Assembly (NCBI GenBank): GCA_049516635.1
Contig: JBEKSX010000004.1
Span: 1-48,781, forward strand
From: JBEKSX01 sp049516635
GTDB lineage: Bacteria; Bacteroidota; Ignavibacteria; Tepidaquicellales; OLB5
Direction: 5' to 3'
Length of the DNA stretch: 48,781 bases
Under the pieces are notes generated by a model. It ran no database searches, was not told where the DNA came from, and worked only from the letters and a program-made list of their open reading frames with translations. Both the position numbers and the translations under genes were made by a program. Below are positions 34,363 to 43,802 of this stretch, piece after piece. Every line of letters begins with the position of its first letter. Position 1 is the stretch's first letter.

Positions 34363-35514
34363 ATGAGTGAAAAAGGTGTGAATGAAGAAAGAAGCCTAAA
34401 TTTAATAGATTTCATTTTAATAGTTTTAAAATGGAAAAGATTTATTTTAATTACTACAGGGATAATAGGATTAATATCTATAATTTTATATTTTTTTGTT
34501 TTTAATTTAATATATTTATCTACAGCTACAATAAAAAGCACCGGAAAAAGCGGAAGTATTTTTAGTGCTTTAGAAGGACTTTCAAATTTTGGTTCTTTCG
34601 AGGATTTAACTTCAAGCGCAAGGTCACAAGAACTGGCAGTATATAAAGAAATATTATCAAGTCGCAGATGTCTTGAAGCTTTAATCGTGAAGTTTGACCT
34701 GATGAAAAATGGCGATTATCAATATGTTGAAGATGCAGTTAAGAGTTTTCAGAAAAACCAATTATTCTTAGATGATGATAGGATATCAGGGTTATTATAT
34801 ATTGGTGTGTATGATAAAGATCCAGTAATTGCAAAAGACATGACTGAATTCTTAATTTCTGAACTCGATAAAATTAATATTGAACTGAATGTAACAAAAG
34901 CTAAAAGTAACCGTGAATTTGTTGAAAAAAGATATTTTCAGGCCAAAGAAGATTTATCAGCTTCCGAGGATTCTTTAAAATCATTTCAGATGATTTATGG
35001 TGTTGCTCCGGACCTACAAATTAAAGCTGCAGCTCAATCAGCATTTACATTGGAGGCAGATCTTAAAACTGAAGAAGTGAAACTTGATGTTTTGAAAAAG
35101 ATTTTGAGTCCTGAGCAGCTAGAAATCAGAACTCAAGAAGCAAAGATAAATTCTCTTAAAGATAAAATAACAGAAATTCAGAATTCTACAAATTTAAGCG
35201 ATTTCTTAAGATTGGGTAATTCACCACAGATTGTGATGTCTTTTTTGCGATTACAAAGAAATGTTGAAATACAAACTAAAATTTTAACCTATCTTTTACC
35301 TGTTTATGAGCAAGCCAAAATAGAAGAGAAGAAAGAAACCCCTACAATCCTCGTCTTGGATAAACCATATGTAGCTGAGAGAAAAACCAAACCTAAAAGA
35401 TTGACTATGGTATTATTAAGTATATTTGGCTCATTTTTTGTACTATCTATTTGTACAATTATTTATGAAACTACCTTCAAGAATTTCATTAGGGCTTTCA
35501 AAGAAAGAAAGTGA
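34363..35514 (+). CDS. Wzz/GumC-like polysaccharide chain-length protein without kinase domain
   Basis: A 383-residue polysaccharide co-polymerase. Two membrane helices flank the protein (about residues 26-50 and 345-366). Between them lies a large periplasmic domain with coiled-coil stretches (SNREFVEKRYFQAKEDL and following). The C-terminal Pro-rich VLDKPYVAERKTKPKR before the last helix is usual for this family. It has no Walker motifs or tyrosine cluster, so it is not a Wzc-type tyrosine kinase. It controls chain length and contacts the export channel. AAAGGT lies upstream of the ATG. Its end overlaps the next gene by GTGA. Confidence 0.88.
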   Translation: MSEKGVNEERSLNLIDFILIVLKWKRFILITTGIIGLISIILYFFVFNLIYLSTATIKSTGKSGSIFSALEGLSNFGSFEDLTSSARSQELAVYKEILSSRRCLEALIVKFDLMKNGDYQYVEDAVKSFQKNQLFLDDDRISGLLYIGVYDKDPVIAKDMTEFLISELDKINIELNVTKAKSNREFVEKRYFQAKEDLSASEDSLKSFQMIYGVAPDLQIKAAAQSAFTLEADLKTEEVKLDVLKKILSPEQLEIRTQEAKINSLKDKITEIQNSTNLSDFLRLGNSPQIVMSFLRLQRNVEIQTKILTYLLPVYEQAKIEEKKETPTILVLDKPYVAERKTKPKRLTMVLLSIFGSFFVLSICTIIYETTFKNFIRAFKERK

Positions 35515-36935
35515 GCTCATTAATTCTTAATCTTAAAGAGAATAAAATTAAAATTTTTTTATTTTCTTACGGAATATTCTTATCTTTGATAATCCCATTA
35601 ATGTTGTATGTTGGAGGTAAGTTAATAATTGCAGTACTTCTTGCACCGCTTCTATTAATACTTATGTTAGATAATTTTGACTATTATTTAAAGCCTGCCT
35701 TGATGTTATGCATGTTTGTTTATTATTATTTTGATATTACCCGCAGGATTCAATTAATCAATTTATTTTCTTATGTGCTGATTATTTACTTTTTGATTAA
35801 TTTTAATAAAAATCTATTCCATAAATATTCATTACCCATTTGGGTAAAATTTTCATCCGCATTGTTGATATTGGCCGTTCTATTGTCTTCTATTAATTCT
35901 CCATTCGTGTCATTGAAGAGCATATATTATGGATTCATGTTTTGCATTTATATATTTACAGGGTATATAGTTTTCAAAACTTTATTAAGTCTATCAGATA
36001 TTGATGAGTATTTGAAATATCTTATTTATGCAGTAGCAATATATTCTATTTTTATATTCATAAATATATTGCTGACAGGTAATTTTAGAGCACGCGGACT
36101 TACCGGTTCAGCATTTTCTGACATAATCGTTTGCTCATTATTAATCGTTATTTATAAAAATTTGTTTTTTGAGAAGAGTAGTGCTATTTATGTTGTTATT
36201 GCATTCATATTATTTTTTGCATTAATATTCGATCAGTCCCGTTTTGCCTGGGTAGGATTCGCCTTATCTTTTTTATATGGTTTAATCATTACGTCCATAT
36301 ACCAAAGAACTAAACTTATGAAGAAGAGACTTATCACCATCCTTTCTAGTATCTTTGTTGGAATGTTGGTAGTCTTTATTTCAGGTTTGTACAGATTAAT
36401 AATAATGAGATTTAGCGATGTTACATTCTCTGTTTTACAGTCTAATGCACAAAATGATATAGTAGCTAATTCTTTAGATACAAGGGTGTTGATATGGCTT
36501 ACTGCATTAAGTGCTTTTATAAATAATCCTTTGACTGGGGTTGGATATTTTATGTTCTATAGCGTTTCTGAAAACTATAATGTGCTGCCGGAATTTTTAT
36601 ATCGGGATATAGTAATGGGGTTAGATGCGCATTCAACGTTAATTAATTTTTTGTGTGAAACCGGAATAATAGGTTTTTTGAGCATTCTATTTTTGTTTAT
36701 AGTTATTTTTGTTTTAAGCATAAAAGCTATAACAATTTCAAAAACCATTTCAGATTCATCCCGAAGTTTAGCATTAAATATTTTGGTATTTTTTATTGAA
36801 ACTACCTGTTTTTATTCGGGAGCGTATACTTTTGGGTACAATGGCTATTTCTTGTATTTTATTTTTGCCTTGGTAATAGCAAATTATGTTTTATTGAGGA
36901 AGAAACAACTTACTGTGAAGTTGGAACATTTGTAA
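35511..36935 (+). CDS. O-antigen polymerase/ligase-like membrane protein (Wzy/WaaL type)
   Basis: A 474-residue protein with about 11-12 hydrophobic helices and a large outer loop at residues ~300-385 that holds FINNPLTGVGYFMFY and LDAHSTLINFLCETGIIGF. This His-containing, Gly-rich loop pattern is characteristic of the Wzy_C/O-antigen ligase superfamily. Whether it polymerises repeat units or ligates finished chains cannot be told. The start is GTG at 35511, overlapping the Wzz-like gene by 4 bases. AT-rich, as is most of the locus from here on. Confidence 0.85.
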   Translation: MSSLILNLKENKIKIFLFSYGIFLSLIIPLMLYVGGKLIIAVLLAPLLLILMLDNFDYYLKPALMLCMFVYYYFDITRRIQLINLFSYVLIIYFLINFNKNLFHKYSLPIWVKFSSALLILAVLLSSINSPFVSLKSIYYGFMFCIYIFTGYIVFKTLLSLSDIDEYLKYLIYAVAIYSIFIFINILLTGNFRARGLTGSAFSDIIVCSLLIVIYKNLFFEKSSAIYVVIAFILFFALIFDQSRFAWVGFALSFLYGLIITSIYQRTKLMKKRLITILSSIFVGMLVVFISGLYRLIIMRFSDVTFSVLQSNAQNDIVANSLDTRVLIWLTALSAFINNPLTGVGYFMFYSVSENYNVLPEFLYRDIVMGLDAHSTLINFLCETGIIGFLSILFLFIVIFVLSIKAITISKTISDSSRSLALNILVFFIETTCFYSGAYTFGYNGYFLYFIFALVIANYVLLRKKQLTVKLEHL

Positions 36936-37003
36936 ATACAAATTGCAACTTCGTAAATAGGGATTGAAATAATCATTACGGAATTTAAGACTTGTAAAGA
37001 ATT

Positions 37004-39775
37004 ATGAAAAAATTTTGTGTCCAGTTATTTGAAAGACAAATAGTAAGAAAAGTACTAATTCTACTATTTCTTATTACCCTTGTCCTTTTTACATCTTTTA
37101 TATTAAAAAATTCATCAGAACAGATATGGAAAAATAACACCACAAATTTAAATTTCAATTATACGACTGATAATAATTTTTTGATAGGGGCAGCTGATGA
37201 TTTTAAAGATTATAATTTTAAATATACTGATAGTGCTTTAGGATTTACTCTGTGGCATAATTATCCAAATACGACGGAAATTAATGGAAAGCATTATCCT
37301 GACGGTTGGACTTATTGGGCACCGGGGGATCACTTATTTTCATTAATTGGAGATTATCAAGAAGATGTGACAAGGGTTCTCAATACAATTGGCTCTCATA
37401 ATATGAAGGCGTGGATGCAGAGACCTAAAATTGAGTGGCTTGTTTATGGTCAGAGGAGTGACTATGGATGTGTAGATACTGCTTATGCCGACCACGACCT
37501 CTGGTTCTATACTTTCCAATCACCTGGCCATGTCGGAATGGATATACCAGAAAGTCTTCCATATGGAAATGGCAATTATGTAAGATACTGCAGTATTAAT
37601 AAATCTTCACATCGCGGGAAAGTTGATAACTCGGGCTTGGTTGTCAGCAGATTGCGTACAAATGCAGAGCAATGTCATAGAAGCCATGATTTTGATGCAT
37701 ACAGATGGGATAGTGAGCATGATTGGTACATAAAACCAAGAATAAGAATTGATTCAATGGTAGCACATAATAATCCGGATATGCAAGTTTGTGAGATTAT
37801 AATAATTGCACAAGATGGATATAGTATTTTAAAAGATGTAATTATTAAAGCAGGAAATTTTTTAGATAACAACCTAAACTATGATGGAAGATATATTGAA
37901 GAATTTTATCATTTATCCCAAACTGATAGTCTACTAATACACGGTGATTGGGGAGATAGTTGGTGCTATTCAGCAAGAGGAAATAAAGCAACCGATACTG
38001 ATAATAACAAAGTAGATATTAAGGTTTACTGGTTTGGAAATTGTGATATGTGGATCGATTATATTAGGGTTGATAATGATATTGCCAATGATTTGCTAAC
38101 CTCTGATACCACTAATGCCCATCACAGAGAATACCTGAATTGGTTACAATGGGAAGCACAGAATATTGCATGCAATGGCGGGCAAGCTCCGTCCAAATTT
38201 TACCTAGAGTTATTTGAGTTCAATCAAATACCCTGCATGGAATACGTAAACCATAAACTTGATTCATTATGCAATAAACATATTGGCATTATTGCTTATC
38301 AATTTACTTTTTATCAATATCACATGGCTTGGGAGGATAGAGGTAAAATAATGAAAGCCGATCAAATAATAAGGCAGTATATTAATAAAGTAGGTGCAAC
38401 AGAAATTACCCTGGGTCATAGTCCCTTTACATCAGTCGAAAGTGTTGATTCTACTTATTGTAGAATTCCAAATACATTACCAATTGTTACTGGTGAAAAA
38501 ATTCTTGCTAAGCCCATATCGCCAGCAGAATATGATGCATGGTTACAGTCAGATCTTGATACAATTTCATATTACGATGAAGGAGAGGGTAATGATAAAC
38601 ACAATTACAAAAATGGTATGCATCTACTAGACCCTTGCCCACAACAACCGCAACTTGCAGGTAAATTTAGATTCGAACTACAATTAGCTAATCAAATATC
38701 CAAACAAGCTAATATTCCTTTTATTGCATGGGGGCAGGCACATCAATGGTTAACGCACTGCAGCGAAACGGAAAGAGAACCAACAAGTGAAGAGTTAGAC
38801 CTCATATCAAATATACCTATTTGTTACGGTTCAAAAGGCATAATGTACTTTATGTATGACGGTTGGCAGACGGGAGCCGGTTATGCTTATGGATTTACCG
38901 AGGCTGATGGCGTGACACCGAGATATACAAATGTTTATGGGCAGCCCAAATGGGACAAATTTATTTCTATTATTCAGCGATTGAAAAAGTGGAGCCCTTA
39001 TATTATGAGTTTTGATAATACTCAAACAAACTCCTATATTTATCGGTTACCAAACGAAAGGAATGATTTGATAAGTAATTCGTACATTGATAAGGTTATT
39101 ACTCTAAAACCAGGAAATTTCAAAAATGGTCAGGACCAAAATAATAAAACCTATATAAATAATAAGCTATACGTTTATGATTATCAGCAGCAGACTTACT
39201 TGCAGGTAGCAACATTTAAACAATCAGCTCCGAGCAATAACCTGTATTTTATGATTGAAAACAAGAGATGTTCTCCATTCATTAGTGATACTACTGAAGA
39301 TCAACTGGGTGGAAAAAGGTGGATTAATATACTATTTAAAACCAGGCATTCTGAAATGGAAAGTTCAAAAACCTGGAAGATAACAGACCTCGCTGATCCC
39401 AATTGGTCGATTACTTTTGACAAAACTCAAAACCAATACGTTGATCTGGGGCCTTTTATGCCAGGTGAAGGAAAACTATATTCTATGAGCCCCCAAGATA
39501 TTACCATACCGAAAGAATTTGACTTGTTCCAAAATTATCCGAATCCATTTAATCCAATGACACATATTGGATATTCTTTACCCAAAGATCTCAAAGTAGA
39601 GATTAAAATATATGATATTCTAGGCAGAGAAATCAAAACACTTGTAAATGAATTTCAAAAAGCCGGGTATTATTTGGTTTCATTTGATGGAACTAATTAC
39701 GCAAGTGGAGTATATTTCTATAAGATTAAAGCTGGTGAATTTGCGGACAGCAAGAAGATGGTTTTGGTGAAATGA
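37004..39775 (+). CDS. Large T9SS cargo protein inside the polysaccharide locus
   Basis: A 923-residue secreted protein. An N-terminal hydrophobic segment (residues 17-36) after a 16-residue basic start serves as signal peptide. The C-terminal 80 residues are a type IX sorting domain: NYPNPFNPMTHIGYS, IYDILGREIKTLVNE, GVYFYKI. The body is not recognised. Residues 55-330 are aromatic- and Asp-rich with several Cys and may be a beta-sandwich. Residues 370-690 contain LELFEFNQ, IPFIAWGQAHQWL and GSKGIMYFMYDGWQ, which suggest a TIM-barrel glycosidase-like domain. It lies between the Wzy-like and Wzx-like genes, so action on the encoded glycan is possible but unproved. Confidence 0.8.
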   Translation: MKKFCVQLFERQIVRKVLILLFLITLVLFTSFILKNSSEQIWKNNTTNLNFNYTTDNNFLIGAADDFKDYNFKYTDSALGFTLWHNYPNTTEINGKHYPDGWTYWAPGDHLFSLIGDYQEDVTRVLNTIGSHNMKAWMQRPKIEWLVYGQRSDYGCVDTAYADHDLWFYTFQSPGHVGMDIPESLPYGNGNYVRYCSINKSSHRGKVDNSGLVVSRLRTNAEQCHRSHDFDAYRWDSEHDWYIKPRIRIDSMVAHNNPDMQVCEIIIIAQDGYSILKDVIIKAGNFLDNNLNYDGRYIEEFYHLSQTDSLLIHGDWGDSWCYSARGNKATDTDNNKVDIKVYWFGNCDMWIDYIRVDNDIANDLLTSDTTNAHHREYLNWLQWEAQNIACNGGQAPSKFYLELFEFNQIPCMEYVNHKLDSLCNKHIGIIAYQFTFYQYHMAWEDRGKIMKADQIIRQYINKVGATEITLGHSPFTSVESVDSTYCRIPNTLPIVTGEKILAKPISPAEYDAWLQSDLDTISYYDEGEGNDKHNYKNGMHLLDPCPQQPQLAGKFRFELQLANQISKQANIPFIAWGQAHQWLTHCSETEREPTSEELDLISNIPICYGSKGIMYFMYDGWQTGAGYAYGFTEADGVTPRYTNVYGQPKWDKFISIIQRLKKWSPYIMSFDNTQTNSYIYRLPNERNDLISNSYIDKVITLKPGNFKNGQDQNNKTYINNKLYVYDYQQQTYLQVATFKQSAPSNNLYFMIENKRCSPFISDTTEDQLGGKRWINILFKTRHSEMESSKTWKITDLADPNWSITFDKTQNQYVDLGPFMPGEGKLYSMSPQDITIPKEFDLFQNYPNPFNPMTHIGYSLPKDLKVEIKIYDILGREIKTLVNEFQKAGYYLVSFDGTNYASGVYFYKIKAGEFADSKKMVLVK

Positions 39776-39944
39776 AAAGAAATAGGAGAGTTACAGAACG
39801 GGCATACATAAATAAATATATTAAGTACTTAAAATCTAATTGGTAAACATTCTGTGACTCAATATTAAATTTTTCTCTAATCCCCTATAAAGTTTCCTCA
39901 CAGATTATTATCGATATTATTTTAGTTATTATGTTGGTTATAAA

Positions 39945-41402
39945 ATGATAAATATTATTAAAGCTGTATCGAAAATATCTATAGCATCGGCAACGAATAT
40001 TTTTACCGGGATAATCAGAACAAAAATATTTGCAATTATCCTGGGTACAGCTGGAATAGGAATAATTTCACAATTATCAAATTTTAGTAATCTGGCAATA
40101 TTTGTTGGAGCCGTTGGAATTCCAGTCGGAGTTATCAAATATGTTTCAGAATATGAAAAAGAAGGACGGTGGTCCGAGATAAAAGACATTTTAGGAAAAT
40201 GTCTGATTATTATATTCTCCATGGGGTTGTTTTTCGTAATTATTACAATAGTTTTTGCAAAGCAATTCTCATTTTTAATTTTAGATTCGGATTCTTATTC
40301 ATTATTATTAATTGTTACAGCTTGTACTTTCCCTTTTGCTTTGACATGTTCGATATTTGATGCATTTATTAGGGGATTAAAAAAATTTAATCAGTTTGTA
40401 AAAATTAGTGTTATTAGCTCCGTAATATCTCTAATTATTAGCATCTTTTTGGTAATATTTTACAAATTGACAGGTTTTGTATTTTCATTACTTATCAATT
40501 CGATAGTTAATATAATCATATATGTAATTTACTTCCATTGGACAAAGATTATCAGATTAAAAGAACTATTTGTTTTTAAGGCAACTTCTGGAACTACTTT
40601 AAAAAATATTTTGAAATTAGGTATTGCTTCTTTAATTGCAGAAACTATTAATCAGGGTACTATTTTATTGATTAGAAGCTTGATTGTTAAAGGATATGGT
40701 GTTGATATCAATGGTGTTTATCAATGTGTGGTAAGCTTATCTAACAATTATTTTTTGTTATTCTATATGTCAATCAGTGCATACGTATTACCTGTGCTAT
40801 CTGAAATAAAAGATATTGACAGGTTAAATGAACAGATTAATGAGATTTATAGATTTACACTATTTATTGTTGTCCCGATAATAACTTTTACATTTGTTTT
40901 AAGAGAAATTGTCATATTGCTTTTGTACACGTCAAAATTTATGCAAGCATCTAACCTTGTTGTTTATAACTTTACCGGAGATTTCTTTAAAGCTTTAGCA
41001 TGGGTCTTAGGCGCATGGTTAATTCCACGTTCTAAGTTTAAGCTATGGATGATAATTGCAATTCTATTCAATGTATATTTTTTCTCAATCTTTGCCTTAT
41101 TAACGTTTTATTTCAAAATGGATATAATTAGTGCGGTGATAGCATATGCTATAAGTAATTTTATGCATTTTGTAGTTAATTTATATTTCATAAAAAAATA
41201 CAATAATTTCAGGTTTAAAATCGATTCATTTAAATTAATGCTATATTCTGGTATTTTTGTGCTTATTATATTACTTATTTCATCATACAAGACATCCCTA
41301 GGATATTTTTTTATCATTCCTTTTTTTCTGTTGTGGATGAAGCTTTCTATTAAAAAAGAGGAATTTATGAAATTGTTAAGCCTAATAAAAATTAAATATT
41401 GA
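39945..41402 (+). CDS. Polysaccharide flippase (Wzx-like, MOP superfamily)
   Basis: A 485-residue protein with about 12-14 hydrophobic helices throughout. The N-terminus (VSKISIASATNIFTGIIRTK, then GTAGIGIISQLSNFSNL) follows the pattern of Wzx-type O-antigen translocases. It would flip lipid-linked repeat units across the inner membrane before polymerisation. It follows the T9SS cargo gene after 169 bases without a recognised gene. Confidence 0.85.
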   Translation: MINIIKAVSKISIASATNIFTGIIRTKIFAIILGTAGIGIISQLSNFSNLAIFVGAVGIPVGVIKYVSEYEKEGRWSEIKDILGKCLIIIFSMGLFFVIITIVFAKQFSFLILDSDSYSLLLIVTACTFPFALTCSIFDAFIRGLKKFNQFVKISVISSVISLIISIFLVIFYKLTGFVFSLLINSIVNIIIYVIYFHWTKIIRLKELFVFKATSGTTLKNILKLGIASLIAETINQGTILLIRSLIVKGYGVDINGVYQCVVSLSNNYFLLFYMSISAYVLPVLSEIKDIDRLNEQINEIYRFTLFIVVPIITFTFVLREIVILLLYTSKFMQASNLVVYNFTGDFFKALAWVLGAWLIPRSKFKLWMIIAILFNVYFFSIFALLTFYFKMDIISAVIAYAISNFMHFVVNLYFIKKYNNFRFKIDSFKLMLYSGIFVLIILLISSYKTSLGYFFIIPFFLLWMKLSIKKEEFMKLLSLIKIKY

Positions 41403-41493
41403 TATTGTACAAATCAAAACTTGCTAAAGAAGAATTCTATCTTGTATTTTATTAATTTTATGATATTAAGTAAACTGCAAATAAAATTTTTTT

Positions 41494-42642
41494 ATGATAA
41501 TGAAAAATATTGTTTATTTTAATTATTATGATAATAAAATATTTTCCAGCTGGGTTCAAACAAGTAAAAATATTTATGATACGGTAAAACATGAATATCC
41601 CGATACTGATTGTTTGGAGTCATTAACTTTGAGTTATAAATTTGTCAGTAAAATTAAAAATAGATTTTATAAGCAATGTATTCATCAAATATATTTGAAA
41701 GAAAGATATTTACCTTTTCTTAAATCAATGTCTAAACAATTGACTCGGAAATTAAGCAATTATTCATATCATATTTTGCTTTCCCCCACGACTCTTCCTA
41801 TTTCGTATATTAATTTAGATCAGGATATTATTACCTGGACTGATTCAACTTTTCCTGCAATGTTGAATTTTTATCCCGGATTAACAAATGTATGCTCGGA
41901 ATCGATCGAAAATGCTATGTTGACCGAAAGATTAGCATTAGAAAAAACAAAATTAGCAATATATACTTCTAAATGGGCAGCTGATGCTGTAATTCAAAAT
42001 TATAACATTGATAAAAATAAAATTCATGTAATTCCTTACGGACCTAATTTGGATCATGATTTTACATATGATCAAATAAGAGAAATTGTTAGGTCAAGAT
42101 CAAAGAAAAAGTGCAGATTATTATTTATTGGAACGGAATGGTATAGAAAAGGAGGAGATACTGTTATTGAAACATTAAAAGAATTAAATCGTAGAAAATT
42201 TCCAGCTGAACTTGTAATAATTGGTCCTTTTAACAAAAGTTTATCGGATGTCACTGAAAACGTTATCTTTACCGGATTCTTAGATAAAAATCATACGACT
42301 GAATTAGATATTTTGAAAGAATTGGTATCATCTTCCCATTTTTTTATCATGCCTAGCAGAGCTGAATGTACTGGTATAGTTTTTTCTGAAGCAAATTACT
42401 TTGCTGTTCCTGCATTAGGTTCTGATGTAGGTGGAATTCCGACAATCATTAAAAATGATATTAATGGAAGAATGTTCAACGTGGATTGTAGAGTTCAAGA
42501 ATATGCCGATTATATTATGAACATGTTTTCAAACTATAAAAATTATGTCGATTTAGCACTGTCTTCTTATAATGAATGCGTAAATAATTTAACTTGGGAT
42601 ATTTCAGGTAAAAAATTGAAAAAACTAATTGATGAGATGTAA
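41494..42642 (+). CDS. Glycosyltransferase family 4 protein
   Basis: A 382-residue GT-B enzyme that adds a sugar from an NDP-sugar to the lipid-linked oligosaccharide in the cytoplasm. The C-terminal nucleotide-binding domain has CRLLFIGTEWYRKGGDTVIE, LVIIGPF and PSRAECTGIVFSEANYFAVP with the paired Glu of the family, then GSDVGGIPTII. The N-terminal half is divergent. The start could be ATG 41494 or ATG 41500. Sugar and linkage are unknown. Confidence 0.88.
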   Translation: MIMKNIVYFNYYDNKIFSSWVQTSKNIYDTVKHEYPDTDCLESLTLSYKFVSKIKNRFYKQCIHQIYLKERYLPFLKSMSKQLTRKLSNYSYHILLSPTTLPISYINLDQDIITWTDSTFPAMLNFYPGLTNVCSESIENAMLTERLALEKTKLAIYTSKWAADAVIQNYNIDKNKIHVIPYGPNLDHDFTYDQIREIVRSRSKKKCRLLFIGTEWYRKGGDTVIETLKELNRRKFPAELVIIGPFNKSLSDVTENVIFTGFLDKNHTTELDILKELVSSSHFFIMPSRAECTGIVFSEANYFAVPALGSDVGGIPTIIKNDINGRMFNVDCRVQEYADYIMNMFSNYKNYVDLALSSYNECVNNLTWDISGKKLKKLIDEM

Positions 42643-42707
42643 TTTAGTAAAAAATCTTTTCATTTCTTCAGATTAGTCAAATTGAGTCTTTAATTCTATC
42701 AATTATT

Positions 42708-43661
42708 TTGGTTTCAATTATAATTCCTACATATAATAGATCGAAATTATTATTAGAATGTGTGCAGGCTATTCTACGCCAGACTTATGATAATTTTGAG
42801 ATTTTAATTATCGATGATGGTTCTACTGATGATACAGAGAAGAATATAACCGCATTAAATGATAATAGGGTTATTTATAACAAGTTCAACAAAATTGGTA
42901 ATCTATCTGTATTAAGAAATTATGGGGTAAATCAATCAAAAGGTGAAATTGTTGCATTTTGTGACGATGATGATTTATGGCTACAAGAGAAGTTAGAAAT
43001 TCAACTAAAATTTATTGATAGCTTTAATATGATATGTTCAAATGCAGAAATTGTTAATTTGGAAGGAAGCTTAATAAGTGAAAAATATTTTTCCGATTTC
43101 GTGACTAACAAGCAGCTTAATACGAGCCACTTATTTCTCAAAAATTTTGTAATTACATCAACAGTGCTTTTAAAGAAGAATATTCTTCCCCAAATACCTT
43201 TTGATACATTAGGATACGGAAGTACCGCTGAGGATTATGATTTATGGTTAAAATTATCGTTGAATAACCTAATTTATTTTATAAATAAAAATTTAATTAA
43301 ATATCGATTTCATTCTAATCTATCCCATACACAGTATCCATTAATATTTGTGAATTCAATTAATATTTTGAATAAATATAAAATGTTAGTTCCTAAACGA
43401 TACAGGAGGTATGCGAATTGGGGAGTTTTAAAATTCAGGAAAGATTATATAATATTAAATTTATTAAATCGAAGATTATTTATTGTTGTGAAAGAAATAT
43501 TGAAAATGATTCTTGCATTTTTCGATTCAGGACTTTTATCATTATTATTCTTTAGAATATTAAATCCTAAGAAACATATTATATATAACTTAGATAAGAA
43601 TACTTTTAAGGATATATATTGGGATCGATCAAAAATAAGATTGAATAATAAGAATATCTAA
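42708..43661 (+). CDS. Glycosyltransferase family 2 protein
   Basis: A 317-residue GT-A enzyme. SIIIPTYNRSKLLLECVQAI opens the protein, then IIDDGSTDDT, and FCDDDDLW supplies the DxD metal site near residue 87. EDYDLWLKLSL near residue 180 is the acceptor-side motif. The C-terminal ~80 residues are basic and hydrophobic and may touch the membrane. The start is TTG at 42708; there is no ATG before the conserved SIII strand. Confidence 0.9.
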   Translation: MVSIIIPTYNRSKLLLECVQAILRQTYDNFEILIIDDGSTDDTEKNITALNDNRVIYNKFNKIGNLSVLRNYGVNQSKGEIVAFCDDDDLWLQEKLEIQLKFIDSFNMICSNAEIVNLEGSLISEKYFSDFVTNKQLNTSHLFLKNFVITSTVLLKKNILPQIPFDTLGYGSTAEDYDLWLKLSLNNLIYFINKNLIKYRFHSNLSHTQYPLIFVNSINILNKYKMLVPKRYRRYANWGVLKFRKDYIILNLLNRRLFIVVKEILKMILAFFDSGLLSLLFFRILNPKKHIIYNLDKNTFKDIYWDRSKIRLNNKNI

Positions 43662-43802
43662 AGAAGTTTTCCGAAATTTTAATTAAAGTATAAGATTTCT
43701 ATCAACTTTTCATATAATAGCTCTGTCTAATGGGTTCACATTTTATATATTTAGAGATTTCTTGTATCATTTTTTCTTTAATATCATTTAATACTATATC
43801 TA

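Noticed and set aside
34363..35514. Wzc-type tyrosine autokinase
   Set aside because: The protein stops right after its second membrane helix and has no Walker A/B motifs or C-terminal tyrosine cluster.
36942..36970. CRISPR array
   Set aside because: Only one repeat-like unit; no second copy within 100 bases on either side and no cas gene in the window. Kept only as a low-interest finding.
38394..38630. Plus-strand ORF inside the 923-residue gene
   Set aside because: It is an alternative frame of a strongly supported gene with no recognisable features.
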